From an uncultured bacterium (GTDB taxonomy: Bacteria; Cyanobacteriota; Vampirovibrionia; Gastranaerophilales; Gastranaerophilaceae): a stretch of 17,298 bases of DNA. Numbering within the stretch: position 1 is the first letter of the stretch; each line of letters opens with the position of its first letter. The position numbers and the translations under genes were made by a program. Under the pieces are notes generated by a model. That model was not told the origin of the DNA and searched no databases. It was given only the letters and a program-made list of their open reading frames with translations. Location of the stretch: the NCBI GenBank assembly GCA_947365485.1, contig CANAXK010000014.1:1-17298 (forward strand). The letters are read 5' to 3'. Of the stretch, positions 1-6,681 are shown piece by piece.

Positions 1-303
1 AGAACCTTCCATGTTAGCACGGTAACCAACACCAACGATTTCTAATTTCTTTTCGAACCCTTGTGAAACACCGTGTACAGCGTTTGCAATAAGCGTTCTG
101 AACAAACCGTGTAAAGCACCGGTTTTTCTATCGTTAGAGTTTGGCTCAACGATAATGTGGTTATCAGCAACAGAAACCTTTACTTCATCTCTGAAAGTAA
201 CTGATTCAGTCCCTTTAGGACCCTTTGCTGTTATAACATTTCCATCTATTTTAATTTCAACGCCTGATGGAATTTCAATAGGCTTTTTACCAATACGTGA
301 CAT
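1..303 (-). CDS. rplF: 50S ribosomal protein L6, N-terminal part (cut by window edge)
   Basis: Large-subunit ribosomal protein L6, which binds 23S rRNA near the sarcin-ricin loop and the factor-binding site. The 101 codons present begin MSRIGKKPIEIPSGVEIKID and continue through a GPKG segment and a LHGLFRTLIANAVHGVSQGF segment, both typical of the first L6 domain. The gene runs off the left edge, so roughly the C-terminal half is missing. The ATG is preceded by a strong AAAAAGGAG ribosome binding site. It lies 88 nt downstream of rpsH, in the usual rpsH-rplF order of the spc ribosomal operon. No internal stop or anomaly is visible. Confidence 0.96.
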   Translation of the reverse strand, partial: MSRIGKKPIEIPSGVEIKIDGNVITAKGPKGTESVTFRDEVKVSVADNHIIVEPNSNDRKTGALHGLFRTLIANAVHGVSQGFEKKLEIVGVGYRANMEGS

Positions 304-391
304 ATTAATTTTCTCCTTTTTGTTGCGTGACACCTAATTCAGCACCACTTTGTGTGAACGGGCTTTTCTGTCAATTGAACCCGCTATAACA

Positions 392-787
392 TTAATAAAT
401 GTAGCAAAGAATTTCGCCGCCAAGATTTTCTTTTCTAGCTTTTCTGTCAGTCAATAAACCTTTGCTTGTTGAAACGATTGCAACGCCTAAACCACCCAAA
501 ACCTGCGGAAGATTCTTAGCCTTGCAGTAATTTCTTAAACCAGGCTTGGAAACTCTTTTCAAGTTAGTGATAACAGGCTTGTTAGCTTCGTCATACTTCA
601 ACTCAATTGTTAAGTACTTGAAGTGTCCTTCTGCTCTTTCAGAGTAGTCAGTGATGAAACCTTCAGACTTCAAAACCTTTGCTAAAGCAACTTTCAATTT
701 TGAAGAAGGCATTTCTACTGACGGATGAGAAACAACGTTAGCGTTTCTGATTCTTGTTAGCATATCTGCTATTGGATCTGTGTTCAT
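392..787 (-). CDS. rpsH: 30S ribosomal protein S8
   Basis: Small-subunit protein S8, a primary 16S rRNA binder (helix 21) and, in many bacteria, translational repressor of the spc operon. The 131-residue protein has the family's normal length and opens [16 protein letters not shown]. It ends with the [14 protein letters not shown] and GGEILCYIY signatures. An upstream in-frame ATG at 857-859 would add 24 residues not found in S8. I chose the ATG at 785-787 because an AAAGGA ribosome binding site sits just before it and the protein then begins at the conserved N-terminus. rplF follows in the same direction. In most bacteria rplE and rpsN precede this gene; here there is only non-coding sequence and then der. 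Confidence 0.96.
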   Translation of the reverse strand: MNTDPIADMLTRIRNANVVSHPSVEMPSSKLKVALAKVLKSEGFITDYSERAEGHFKYLTIELKYDEANKPVITNLKRVSKPGLRNYCKAKNLPQVLGGLGVAIVSTSKGLLTDRKARKENLGGEILCYIY

Positions 788-979
788 TTGTTTATCCTTT
801 TTTCTTGCGGACAGTGGTGTTGTAAATGAGTCGGGTGTTTTGCCTTTGGAATTGTTCAATCGCTTGTATTCTTAGCGCCTATACGTCCAGCCCTTTCCGG
901 CACCCTTGTCCAGTACTCGTTGCTTGCCAAATTAATTTGCGCTCATTGAAAAGCTTACTTTTGGTAGTCCAACAGGTTT

Positions 980-1008
980 ATTCTAACATGAGAAGGTTTT
1001 ATATGCAA
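980..1008 (-). promoter_or_regulatory. Sigma70-type promoter for rpsH-rplF
   Basis: Reading on minus: -35 TTGCAT (1003-1008), a 17-bp spacer, and -10 TAGAAT (980-985) preceded by TGT, an extended -10 motif. Predicted transcription start is near 973. This suggests that rpsH starts its own transcript here. The spacing and both hexamers are good; there is no experimental evidence. Confidence 0.65.
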
Positions 1009-1071
1009 GAACAAGTTAATAAAAGTTAACTTATATAGCCCAAATAACCAATAGTATTTTTAGATTTTTTT

Positions 1072-1095
1072 AGATTTAATAATTGTATTAAATCT
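1072..1095. repeat. Perfect inverted repeat downstream of der
   Basis: AGATTTAAT, 6-nt loop, ATTAAATCT: a perfect 9-bp AT-rich stem about 40 nt past the der stop. T residues follow the stem on the plus strand, whereas der is read on minus, where A residues follow. It is therefore not a clean terminator for der. It could be an mRNA 3' end stabiliser or a regulatory dyad. Confidence 0.45.
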
Positions 1096-1131
1096 TTTTC
1101 ATACTTCCAACTATTCTTAATTCCATGAGCC

Positions 1132-2478
1132 TTAACGGCTCTTTTTCTTTTCAGAACGGGTTCTTACCGATATCCTTATCGGAGTCCCCGTGAATCCGAA
1201 CGCCTCTCTGAGTTTGTTCTCTAAATACCGCTTGTAATGGTCCTTTAACAACTCCTCGTTGTTGGCAAACAGAATAAATGTCGGCGGCTCAATCGCAGCC
1301 TGTGTTGAGTACATAATTTTTAACCGCTTGTTGCGAATCGTCTGCGGTGGATTGAGCGCGTAAGCCTCATTTACAACCTTGTTTAAAAGCCCTGTTGATA
1401 CACGTTTTGAACGCTCTGCCTGAACCTCTGTTACGCGGGTGAAAATCTGGTTCAACCTCTGGTGGGTAACAGCACTTATGTAAATCTTCGGTATGTAATC
1501 AAGGAACGGAATCTCATGTGCGATTTTTTGCTCAAACTTGTTGATAGTGTTCGACTTCTTGTCCTCAACTAGATCCCACTTGTTGATTGCAATTACCATA
1601 CCCTTGCCTGCGTCCGTGATTATTGAGGCAATCTTCTTGTCCTGGTCAGAAATCCCGTTTATTGCCTCTGTTGCGTCAATTACCATAAGAGCAACATCAC
1701 ACTCACGAATCGAACGTATTGCCCTATCTACCGCGAATTTTTCTACTCCATAATCAACCTTTGCCTTTTTTCTTATGCCGGCTGTGTCAATGATTACAAA
1801 GTCCTGCTCGTTGTAAGTCAAACGAGAGTCAATGCTATCGCGTGTTGTGCCTGAAATGTCTGAAACAATAACGCGTTTTTCTCCGAGAAGCGCGTTTACA
1901 ATCGAAGACTTGCCAGCGTTTGGACGCCCTACAATCGCAATCTTGATTGTGGTGTCTTCTTCTATATTGTCATCCTCTTCAAAATCAGAGATCACTTCTT
2001 CTAAAAGGTCGCCAACTCCGCCTGAACCGTGAAGCGCTGATATTGCAATAGGCTCTCCGATTGCAAGCGAATAGAAATCACTGAGCATCGTAATCTGGTT
2101 GTGTGAATCAACTTTGTTCACCGCAAGAAAAACAGGCTTGCCAGATTGTCTTAAAATGTTTGCAATGTCCATGTCAACAGGGGTTGCGCCCTCGATACCG
2201 TCAACAATGAATATGATTTTGTCAGCTTCTTCGCAGGCAATCTTTGCCTGGTCGTAGATAGAAACCATTATTTCGTCCTCATCACCCGGAACGATTCCGC
2301 CTGTGTCAATAACTGTGAACTGTTTGTTGAGCCATTCCACATCAAAATAAATCCTGTCACGTGTGACTCCCGGCTGGTCGTCTACAATTGACTGGCGCTT
2401 TCCGACTAATCTGTTAACGAAGGTGGATTTGCCTACATTCGGGCGACCCACGATTGCAATAATTGGTTTCCTTTTCAT
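1132..2478 (-). CDS. der: Ribosome assembly GTPase Der (EngA)
   Basis: Der is a double-GTPase needed for late maturation of the 50S subunit. The 448-residue length matches the family. The first G domain begins at residue 11 with GRPNVGKST and carries DTGG and NKVD motifs. The second, from about residue 184, has GRPNAGKSS, DTAGIRKKAKVDYGVEKF and NKWD. The C-terminal KH-like domain follows (LNKVVNEAYALNPPQ onward), ending in a basic tail. It starts 28 nt after the queE stop in the same direction, so co-transcription is likely. No good Shine-Dalgarno sequence is visible before the ATG. A hairpin (GAGCCGTTAAGGCTC) overlaps the stop codon. Confidence 0.97.
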   Translation of the reverse strand: MKRKPIIAIVGRPNVGKSTFVNRLVGKRQSIVDDQPGVTRDRIYFDVEWLNKQFTVIDTGGIVPGDEDEIMVSIYDQAKIACEEADKIIFIVDGIEGATPVDMDIANILRQSGKPVFLAVNKVDSHNQITMLSDFYSLAIGEPIAISALHGSGGVGDLLEEVISDFEEDDNIEEDTTIKIAIVGRPNAGKSSIVNALLGEKRVIVSDISGTTRDSIDSRLTYNEQDFVIIDTAGIRKKAKVDYGVEKFAVDRAIRSIRECDVALMVIDATEAINGISDQDKKIASIITDAGKGMVIAINKWDLVEDKKSNTINKFEQKIAHEIPFLDYIPKIYISAVTHQRLNQIFTRVTEVQAERSKRVSTGLLNKVVNEAYALNPPQTIRNKRLKIMYSTQAAIEPPTFILFANNEELLKDHYKRYLENKLREAFGFTGTPIRISVRTRSEKKKSR

Positions 2479-2506
2479 AATACAGTTAGTTTATCACAAA
2501 AAAATC

Positions 2507-3163
2507 TTAAACAACATCAATAAACTTATGCACCTGCGGAATTAGCCTTGTTCTAGGATAAATCTTTAGAAATTTATCCAGAGTCTCTGTCATAAATTCT
2601 GAACTAACACTTGGCGCTTTTCCCTGCATCATGGGCTGCAAAACAAGCTCTATGTTGTATTTTTTGCAAAGTTCAGCCGCACTTTTGATTTCTTCGTCAG
2701 TAATTCCTGAATCGAAAACAGCTTTTGCAAAAAGCTCCTTACTTTTCCCTACATCAAAAAACTTATCGTGCTCCTCCCACTTTGGCTCCAGCCCTGTGCA
2801 ACTAGGAAGCTTTATGTCTGCTGAAATGTAAGTCACGTAATCAATGATTTCTTTGAGCCTTTGGGCTAAAATCCCGTTTGTTTCAAGATACACAGGAAGG
2901 CTGCAATGTGACAGAAATTCTTTCAAAAACTCTGTGTGTAAAAGCGGCTCTCCGCCTGTTAAAGAAACGGAATGACAATCTTTGTTTTCATCCACAATCC
3001 GTATTAAATCAGAAACAGAATAGTCTTTGGAATCAGCTGCGTCAAATTCCGTATCGCAATAATCGCAATTCAAATTACAGCCGCAAAACCTTATAAACAG
3101 CTGCTTGTACCCTACATAAGGCCCTTCGCCCTGAATCGATGTAAAAATCTCTTTAATTTTCAC
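2507..3163 (-). CDS. queE: 7-carboxy-7-deazaguanine synthase (radical SAM), queuosine pathway
   Basis: QueE converts 6-carboxy-tetrahydropterin to 7-carboxy-7-deazaguanine in preQ1/queuosine synthesis, using a [4Fe-4S] cluster and S-adenosylmethionine. The 218-residue protein opens with FTSIQGEGPYVGYKQLFIRF, the QueE N-terminus. It has the radical SAM CX3CX2C motif at C29, C33 and C36, and SLTGGEPL for SAM binding. The start is GTG, chosen because the AGGAA ribosome binding site inside the end of the dnaJ-like gene lies at the right distance and the conserved N-terminus follows at once. It begins 7 nt after the dnaJ-like stop, so the two are translationally close. No other queuosine genes are in the window. 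Confidence 0.93.
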   Translation of the reverse strand: MKIKEIFTSIQGEGPYVGYKQLFIRFCGCNLNCDYCDTEFDAADSKDYSVSDLIRIVDENKDCHSVSLTGGEPLLHTEFLKEFLSHCSLPVYLETNGILAQRLKEIIDYVTYISADIKLPSCTGLEPKWEEHDKFFDVGKSKELFAKAVFDSGITDEEIKSAAELCKKYNIELVLQPMMQGKAPSVSSEFMTETLDKFLKIYPRTRLIPQVHKFIDVV

Positions 3164-3170
3164 CTGAAGC

Positions 3171-4169
3171 CTATTCCTCTCGTATCGTGCTTGAAGAAAT
3201 CTCCTGCAATCTCTTGTAAAGGCTGATTTCCTCGTTTGTTATAGTCTTTGGAATCTGAATTTCCACTGTAACAATCATATCACCAACCTTGTTATTTTGC
3301 ACGATGCCACACCCGCTCAAACGAATCTTCTGCCCGTTTTGCGTGTTCGGAGCAATCTTTAAGGAAACATTGCCCTTCATTGTCGGAACGCTGATGTTTG
3401 CACCCAAAACCGCCTCATAAGGTGTTATTGGCAAGGTTTTTAGAATGTTGAGCCCGTCTGTTTTGTAATTCTTCGGCTCGCGGATGTGGATTGTGAGATA
3501 CAAATCGCCGTTACTTCCGCCGTATAAGCCTTTGTCACCTTCGCCTGAAAGCCTGATTTTAGATTTGTCCTTGATTCCTGCGGGGATTTTTACATTGAAT
3601 CTTTTGTAAGTCGAGGTTTCGCCTTTCCCCTTGCAGAATGAGCACTGGGCGCCGTTAACAAATTTTCTCCCGCTGCAATTCGGGCAGATGTGGGTTTGAA
3701 GCATGTTGATAACCTTGCTTGTTCCGCTCATTGCCTCGAATATAGAAATCTCTATATCAGAATAAACATCCTCTCCCCTTTTTGGAGTTTTGACTTCTTT
3801 TTCTTTTTTGAACTGAGTTTCGCGGTACTTTTTCGCGATAAACTCTTCCCAGTTGAATGAGAATCCTCTTTTATCTTCGCCTGCCTTTTCAGACTTCTTT
3901 TTTTCTGTGCCGGTTGTCTTGTAATCGCTCTTCTTGCTTCCTGATGCGTAAGAATAGAACCTTCTTGCGGTATCATAATCGGCTTTTTTTGTCCTGTCAG
4001 AGAGAATCTGGTAGGCTTCGTTGATGTCTTTGAATCTTGCAATAACGTCAGGTGAATTTCCTGCAACATCGGGGTGCCACTTGCGCGCAAGATGGCGGTA
4101 AGCGGTTTTGATTTCGTCCTGACTGCTAAGCTCCGTAATGTCTAAAATTTTGTAGTAATCTTTAGTCAT
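3171..4169 (-). CDS. DnaJ-family co-chaperone with a reduced zinc finger
   Basis: Hsp40 co-chaperone expected to stimulate DnaK ATPase and deliver clients. The 332-residue protein has an N-terminal J domain (about 3-68) with HPD at residues 32-34 and a linker rich in Lys and Glu. Two CxxC pairs follow (C162/C165 and C176/C179), then the beta-sandwich C-terminal domains (FNVKIPAGIKDKSKIRLSGEGD onward). Classical DnaJ has four CxxCxGxG repeats binding two zincs; here only enough cysteines for one site remain, and the Gly/Phe region is largely replaced. It may be an accessory DnaJ or CbpA-like protein rather than the main DnaJ. No Shine-Dalgarno sequence is seen. A weak TTGACT-N16-TAAACC promoter would place the transcript start next to the ATG. 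Confidence 0.88.
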   Translation of the reverse strand: MTKDYYKILDITELSSQDEIKTAYRHLARKWHPDVAGNSPDVIARFKDINEAYQILSDRTKKADYDTARRFYSYASGSKKSDYKTTGTEKKKSEKAGEDKRGFSFNWEEFIAKKYRETQFKKEKEVKTPKRGEDVYSDIEISIFEAMSGTSKVINMLQTHICPNCSGRKFVNGAQCSFCKGKGETSTYKRFNVKIPAGIKDKSKIRLSGEGDKGLYGGSNGDLYLTIHIREPKNYKTDGLNILKTLPITPYEAVLGANISVPTMKGNVSLKIAPNTQNGQKIRLSGCGIVQNNKVGDMIVTVEIQIPKTITNEEISLYKRLQEISSSTIREE

Positions 4170-4198
4170 ACTACAGGTTTAATTATTGGATTGGAAAA

Positions 4199-4212
4199 GT
4201 CAAGCGCTTGAC
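4199..4212. promoter_or_regulatory. 14-bp perfect palindrome between divergent genes
   Basis: GTCAAGCGCTTGAC is a perfect palindrome in the 110-nt region between the dnaJ-like gene (minus) and the thioredoxin-like gene (plus). It contains TTGAC facing outward on both strands: TTGACT on minus (4198-4203) and TTGACA on plus (4208-4213). A protein bound here could influence both genes. The operator role is inferred. Confidence 0.45.
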
Positions 4213-4244
4213 AATACTATCCTCCAATAGCCTGCATGTATTAC

Positions 4245-4273
4245 TTGCAATTGGACCTCGTCAGTGATATCAT
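4245..4273 (+). promoter_or_regulatory. Extended -10 promoter giving a leaderless thioredoxin-like mRNA
   Basis: -35 TTGCAA (4245-4250), a 17-bp spacer ending in TGA, then -10 TATCAT (4268-4273). Exactly 6 nt separate the -10 from the ATG at 4280, so transcription should begin at or next to the A of ATG. No Shine-Dalgarno sequence is present. Confidence 0.6.
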
Positions 4274-4279
4274 CAAATC

Positions 4280-4648
4280 ATGTTTAAAAAGTGTTTATTA
4301 ATTTTATCAATTATTGGAATGCTCCCTTGCTTTGCAGGCGAGCTTGAAAACGCGTTTACAAAAAACGATAACGTTTTTCTATATTTGTATACACCGCAGT
4401 GCGGATATTGCACAAAGTTCTCTCCGCGCTATAATAAATTGTCAAAAATGTATGACAAGCAGTATGCTTTTGTTAAGGTCGACGCTTCATCTAAATACGG
4501 CTACCAGCTTATGAGCCAGTACCGCGGAAGCTTTGTTCCATATGTCGTACTTTTGAACCAGAAGAAAAAACTTGCGCTTCAGGTTCCGCCGGCTTGCCTG
4601 ATGGACAATGCCTGCGTGGAAAACGCGTTGAAGGATTTTAAGAAATAA
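4280..4648 (+). CDS. Exported thioredoxin-like protein
   Basis: Small thiol-disulfide protein, predicted to be exported. Residues 1-19 form a signal peptide: the MFKK positive start, a hydrophobic core, and a likely cleavage after CFA. The mature part has the thioredoxin active site CGYC at residues 41-44 within LYTPQCGYCTKF, and a SFVPYVVLL strand that supplies the cis-proline. Two more cysteines lie near the C-terminus (ACLMDNAC) and may form a second disulfide. At 122 residues it is a minimal thioredoxin fold. Whether it reduces or oxidises cannot be told. The start codon directly follows an extended -10 promoter. rfbA begins 20 nt downstream and may share the transcript. Confidence 0.85.
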   Translation: MFKKCLLILSIIGMLPCFAGELENAFTKNDNVFLYLYTPQCGYCTKFSPRYNKLSKMYDKQYAFVKVDASSKYGYQLMSQYRGSFVPYVVLLNQKKKLALQVPPACLMDNACVENALKDFKK

Positions 4649-4668
4649 TAAATCAGAAGGGAGTATAA

Positions 4669-5562
4669 ATGAAAGGGATTGTATTAGCAGGAGGAGCAGG
4701 CACCAGATTGTATCCGGCATCACAGCCGATTTCTAAAATTTTGCTCCCGATTTATGATAAACCGATGATTTATTACCCCCTGTCAACACTAATGCTTGCA
4801 GGAATTAAAGATATCCTGATTATCACTAACGAAACAGATTATGATAATTTTATAAAACTTCTTGGCGACGGCTCACAATACGGGCTTAGACTCCAGTATA
4901 AGATTCAGTACGTGCAGCGCGGGATTGCAGACGCGTTTTTGATTGCAGAAGATTTTATCGGGGAGGACGACGTTGCGCTTATTCTCGGCGATAATATTTT
5001 CCATGGACACGGGTTCTCAACCCTCATGAAGGACGCGCTTGCAAAACATTCTGGCGCTACTGTCTTCGGCTATACTGTTAAGGATCCGGAAAGATTCGGG
5101 GTGGTTGAGTTTGACGAAAACAACAAGGCTATTTCTCTTGAAGAAAAACCGGCTCATCCAAAGTCAAACTACGCTGTAACAGGGCTCTACTTCTATGATA
5201 ACAGAGTGTGCGGGCTTGCAAAACAGCTAAAACCTTCCCAAAGAGGCGAACTCGAAATTACGGATTTGAACAAGCTCTATCTTGAGATGGGCGAACTCAA
5301 TGTTGAAATCCTTGGCCGCGGGTTTGCATGGCTTGATACCGGAACGCACGATTCTATGCTGCAAGCGAGCCTGTTTGTTCAGACAATGGAACTTAATAAA
5401 GGGGTTAAAATTTCCTGCCTTGAAGAAATTGCGTTCAATCAAGGGTTCATCTCAAAAAGCGAACTTCTTTCAAAGATTGAAAAATACGGGTACAAAAACG
5501 ATTATTACAACTATGTCCGTAATGTGATTGAACACAGAGATAACGCGGCGCTTGCAATTTAA
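4669..5562 (+). CDS. rfbA: Glucose-1-phosphate thymidylyltransferase
   Basis: RmlA/RfbA makes dTDP-glucose from glucose-1-phosphate and dTTP, the first step toward dTDP-L-rhamnose and other deoxysugars of surface polysaccharides. The 297-residue protein is of standard length. It shows the nucleotide-binding LAGGAGTRLYP loop near residue 6, then KILLPIYDKPMIYYPLSTLM, GDNIFHGHG, and the EKPAHPKSNYAVTGLYFYD and GRGFAWLDTGTHDSM segments typical of RmlA. A strong AAGGGAG ribosome binding site precedes the ATG. The remaining rml genes (B, C, D) are not next to it. Its stop codon abuts the stop of the convergent minus-strand gene with no spacer. Confidence 0.96.
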   Translation: MKGIVLAGGAGTRLYPASQPISKILLPIYDKPMIYYPLSTLMLAGIKDILIITNETDYDNFIKLLGDGSQYGLRLQYKIQYVQRGIADAFLIAEDFIGEDDVALILGDNIFHGHGFSTLMKDALAKHSGATVFGYTVKDPERFGVVEFDENNKAISLEEKPAHPKSNYAVTGLYFYDNRVCGLAKQLKPSQRGELEITDLNKLYLEMGELNVEILGRGFAWLDTGTHDSMLQASLFVQTMELNKGVKISCLEEIAFNQGFISKSELLSKIEKYGYKNDYYNYVRNVIEHRDNAALAI

Positions 5563-6636
5563 TTATCCCCTGAAAATCTTGTGCAACCCACGTGGATGGT
5601 CAACGTTACGCTTAAGCTTTAACGCGATTTCCAATGCAAGCTGCTGGGAAACGACTATGTTTGCAAAAAGCTGCTGGATTTCGTTCTCGCAAACAATATT
5701 TATGTTGTAATCCGGCTTGATTTCATCTCCTGCCGGCCCGATTACAACAAGACGCGGTTTGTAATCCGACATAATCTTGTTGAGGTTCGAAACAGAACGC
5801 TCCAGAATCTTGTCTACTGCAATGTATATCAGGGTTGATTTTTTGTTGTTGAGAACAGCAACATGGCCGTGCATGAACTCGCCAAGAATCGCGGCACTTA
5901 TGTTTTTGTAAGAAGTCTCCTTGATTTTGAGCGCGGTCTCTTTTGCAAGCGAGTAGGAAATCCCGTCAGCTGTAATCACAACCACGTTTTCCTTTGCAAG
6001 AACTCTTGCAAGCTTGCGGATTTGCGGACGCTTTTCAAACGCAGCTTCTACAATCTGCGGAAGCCTGCTCAAGGATTCCTTGTAAGTTTTTGTCGCTCCG
6101 TCTGTGTGGACATTTTCAACAAGCTTGAGCGAAATCAGAATCAGACAGAGCATCTGGGATGTGAATGACTTTGTTGCTGCAACCCCTTCTTCGGCTCCGG
6201 CATGGCAGGCAACTCTGTAGTCGCACATGTTCCAGATGGACGAGTTTTCGTTGTTTGTAATGCAAAGCGTCGGGAGACTTGAACTCTCTTTGACCCTTTG
6301 CGCGGATTTAATCGTGTCACTGGTCTCGCCGGACTGGGTTATGAAAATGTAGAGCGTGTTCTCGTCGTGCGGGATGATGTTTTTTAAAAGAAACTCACTT
6401 GAATAGATTGCGCGGGTCTCGATTTTGGAAATCTTTTCCACTAAATCAACAGCAAACCTTGCGCAATGATAGGACGAGCCGCTTGCAACCAGCACAATTT
6501 TGGTTATGTTATCCGGTAAATCAATGTTGATTTCTCCACTCTGAGGGTTGATGTACTTTGTAAGAATGTACGGAATGATTCTTGCCTGCTCGACAATTTC
6601 GGATTCCATATTTGTTTTAGGGTTCTTTTTAAACAT
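5563..6636 (-). CDS. GlmS-like SIS-domain sugar isomerase/deaminase without glutaminase domain
   Basis: A 357-residue protein corresponding to the two SIS domains of glucosamine-6-phosphate synthase. The opening MESEIVEQARIIPYIL matches the GlmS inter-domain start, followed by VASGSSYHCARF, FITQSGETSDTI and EEGVAATKSFTSQ. The second SIS domain has SYSLAKETALKIKETSY and EFMHGH. The end, DHPRGLHKIFRG, parallels the C-terminus of GlmS. The N-terminal type II glutaminase domain is absent. It may therefore be a sugar-phosphate isomerase or deaminase (GlmD-, AgaS- or FrlB-like) rather than a true GlmS; the substrate cannot be fixed from sequence. An alternative start is the ATG at 6607-6609. It lies 45 nt downstream of comF, with its own extended -10 motif between. 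Confidence 0.85.
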   Translation of the reverse strand: MFKKNPKTNMESEIVEQARIIPYILTKYINPQSGEINIDLPDNITKIVLVASGSSYHCARFAVDLVEKISKIETRAIYSSEFLLKNIIPHDENTLYIFITQSGETSDTIKSAQRVKESSSLPTLCITNNENSSIWNMCDYRVACHAGAEEGVAATKSFTSQMLCLILISLKLVENVHTDGATKTYKESLSRLPQIVEAAFEKRPQIRKLARVLAKENVVVITADGISYSLAKETALKIKETSYKNISAAILGEFMHGHVAVLNNKKSTLIYIAVDKILERSVSNLNKIMSDYKPRLVVIGPAGDEIKPDYNINIVCENEIQQLFANIVVSQQLALEIALKLKRNVDHPRGLHKIFRG

Positions 6637-6666
6637 ATTTCGACGCTCACATTTCTCTATATTATT

Positions 6667-6675
6667 ATTTTAACA
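6667..6675 (-). promoter_or_regulatory. Extended -10 motif upstream of the SIS-domain gene
   Basis: TGT-TAAAAT on minus, in the 45-nt gap after comF. No good -35 is seen. The predicted start near 6660 gives a leader of about 24 nt before the ATG at 6636. Confidence 0.4.
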
Positions 6676-6681
6676 TATTTT

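Larger units (their letters stand above)
788..1131 (-). other. Gene-free region carrying the rpsH promoter and long leader
   Basis: This 344-nt stretch between der and rpsH has no supportable coding sequence. I looked specifically for rpsN (S14) and saw none of its zinc ribbon. Reading on minus, it holds an inverted repeat (1072-1095), a promoter (980-1008) and then an untranslated leader of about 185 nt before rpsH. The leader is richer in G than its surroundings on the transcribed strand. It contains the direct repeat CTGGAC twice (rc of 885-890 and 908-913), 23 nt apart, with AAGGG-containing sequence between. Its length would allow autoregulatory structure, but I did not find a convincing copy of the S8-binding helix. 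Confidence 0.6.

Noticed and set aside
857..859. Upstream ATG extending S8 by 24 residues
   Set aside because: The extra residues are not part of S8, while the ATG at 785-787 has a good ribosome binding site and gives the normal length.
880..940. Short minus frame ending DKGAGKGWTYRR that looks like a protein C-terminus
   Set aside because: It is closed by an in-frame stop 19 codons upstream and has no start codon, so it is not a gene.
826..1029. Open frame on plus in the rpsH upstream region
   Set aside because: It has no ribosome binding site or family resemblance and lies opposite the rpsH promoter and leader.
1127..1141. GAGCC-TTAAC-GGCTC hairpin followed by TTTTT on plus
   Set aside because: It has terminator form only on plus, where no gene leads into it; it overlaps the der stop codon and lacks a T tract on minus.
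3752..4090. Minus-strand open frame in another phase within the dnaJ-like gene
   Set aside because: It is Lys/Ser-rich with no ribosome binding site and overlaps the J domain coding region.
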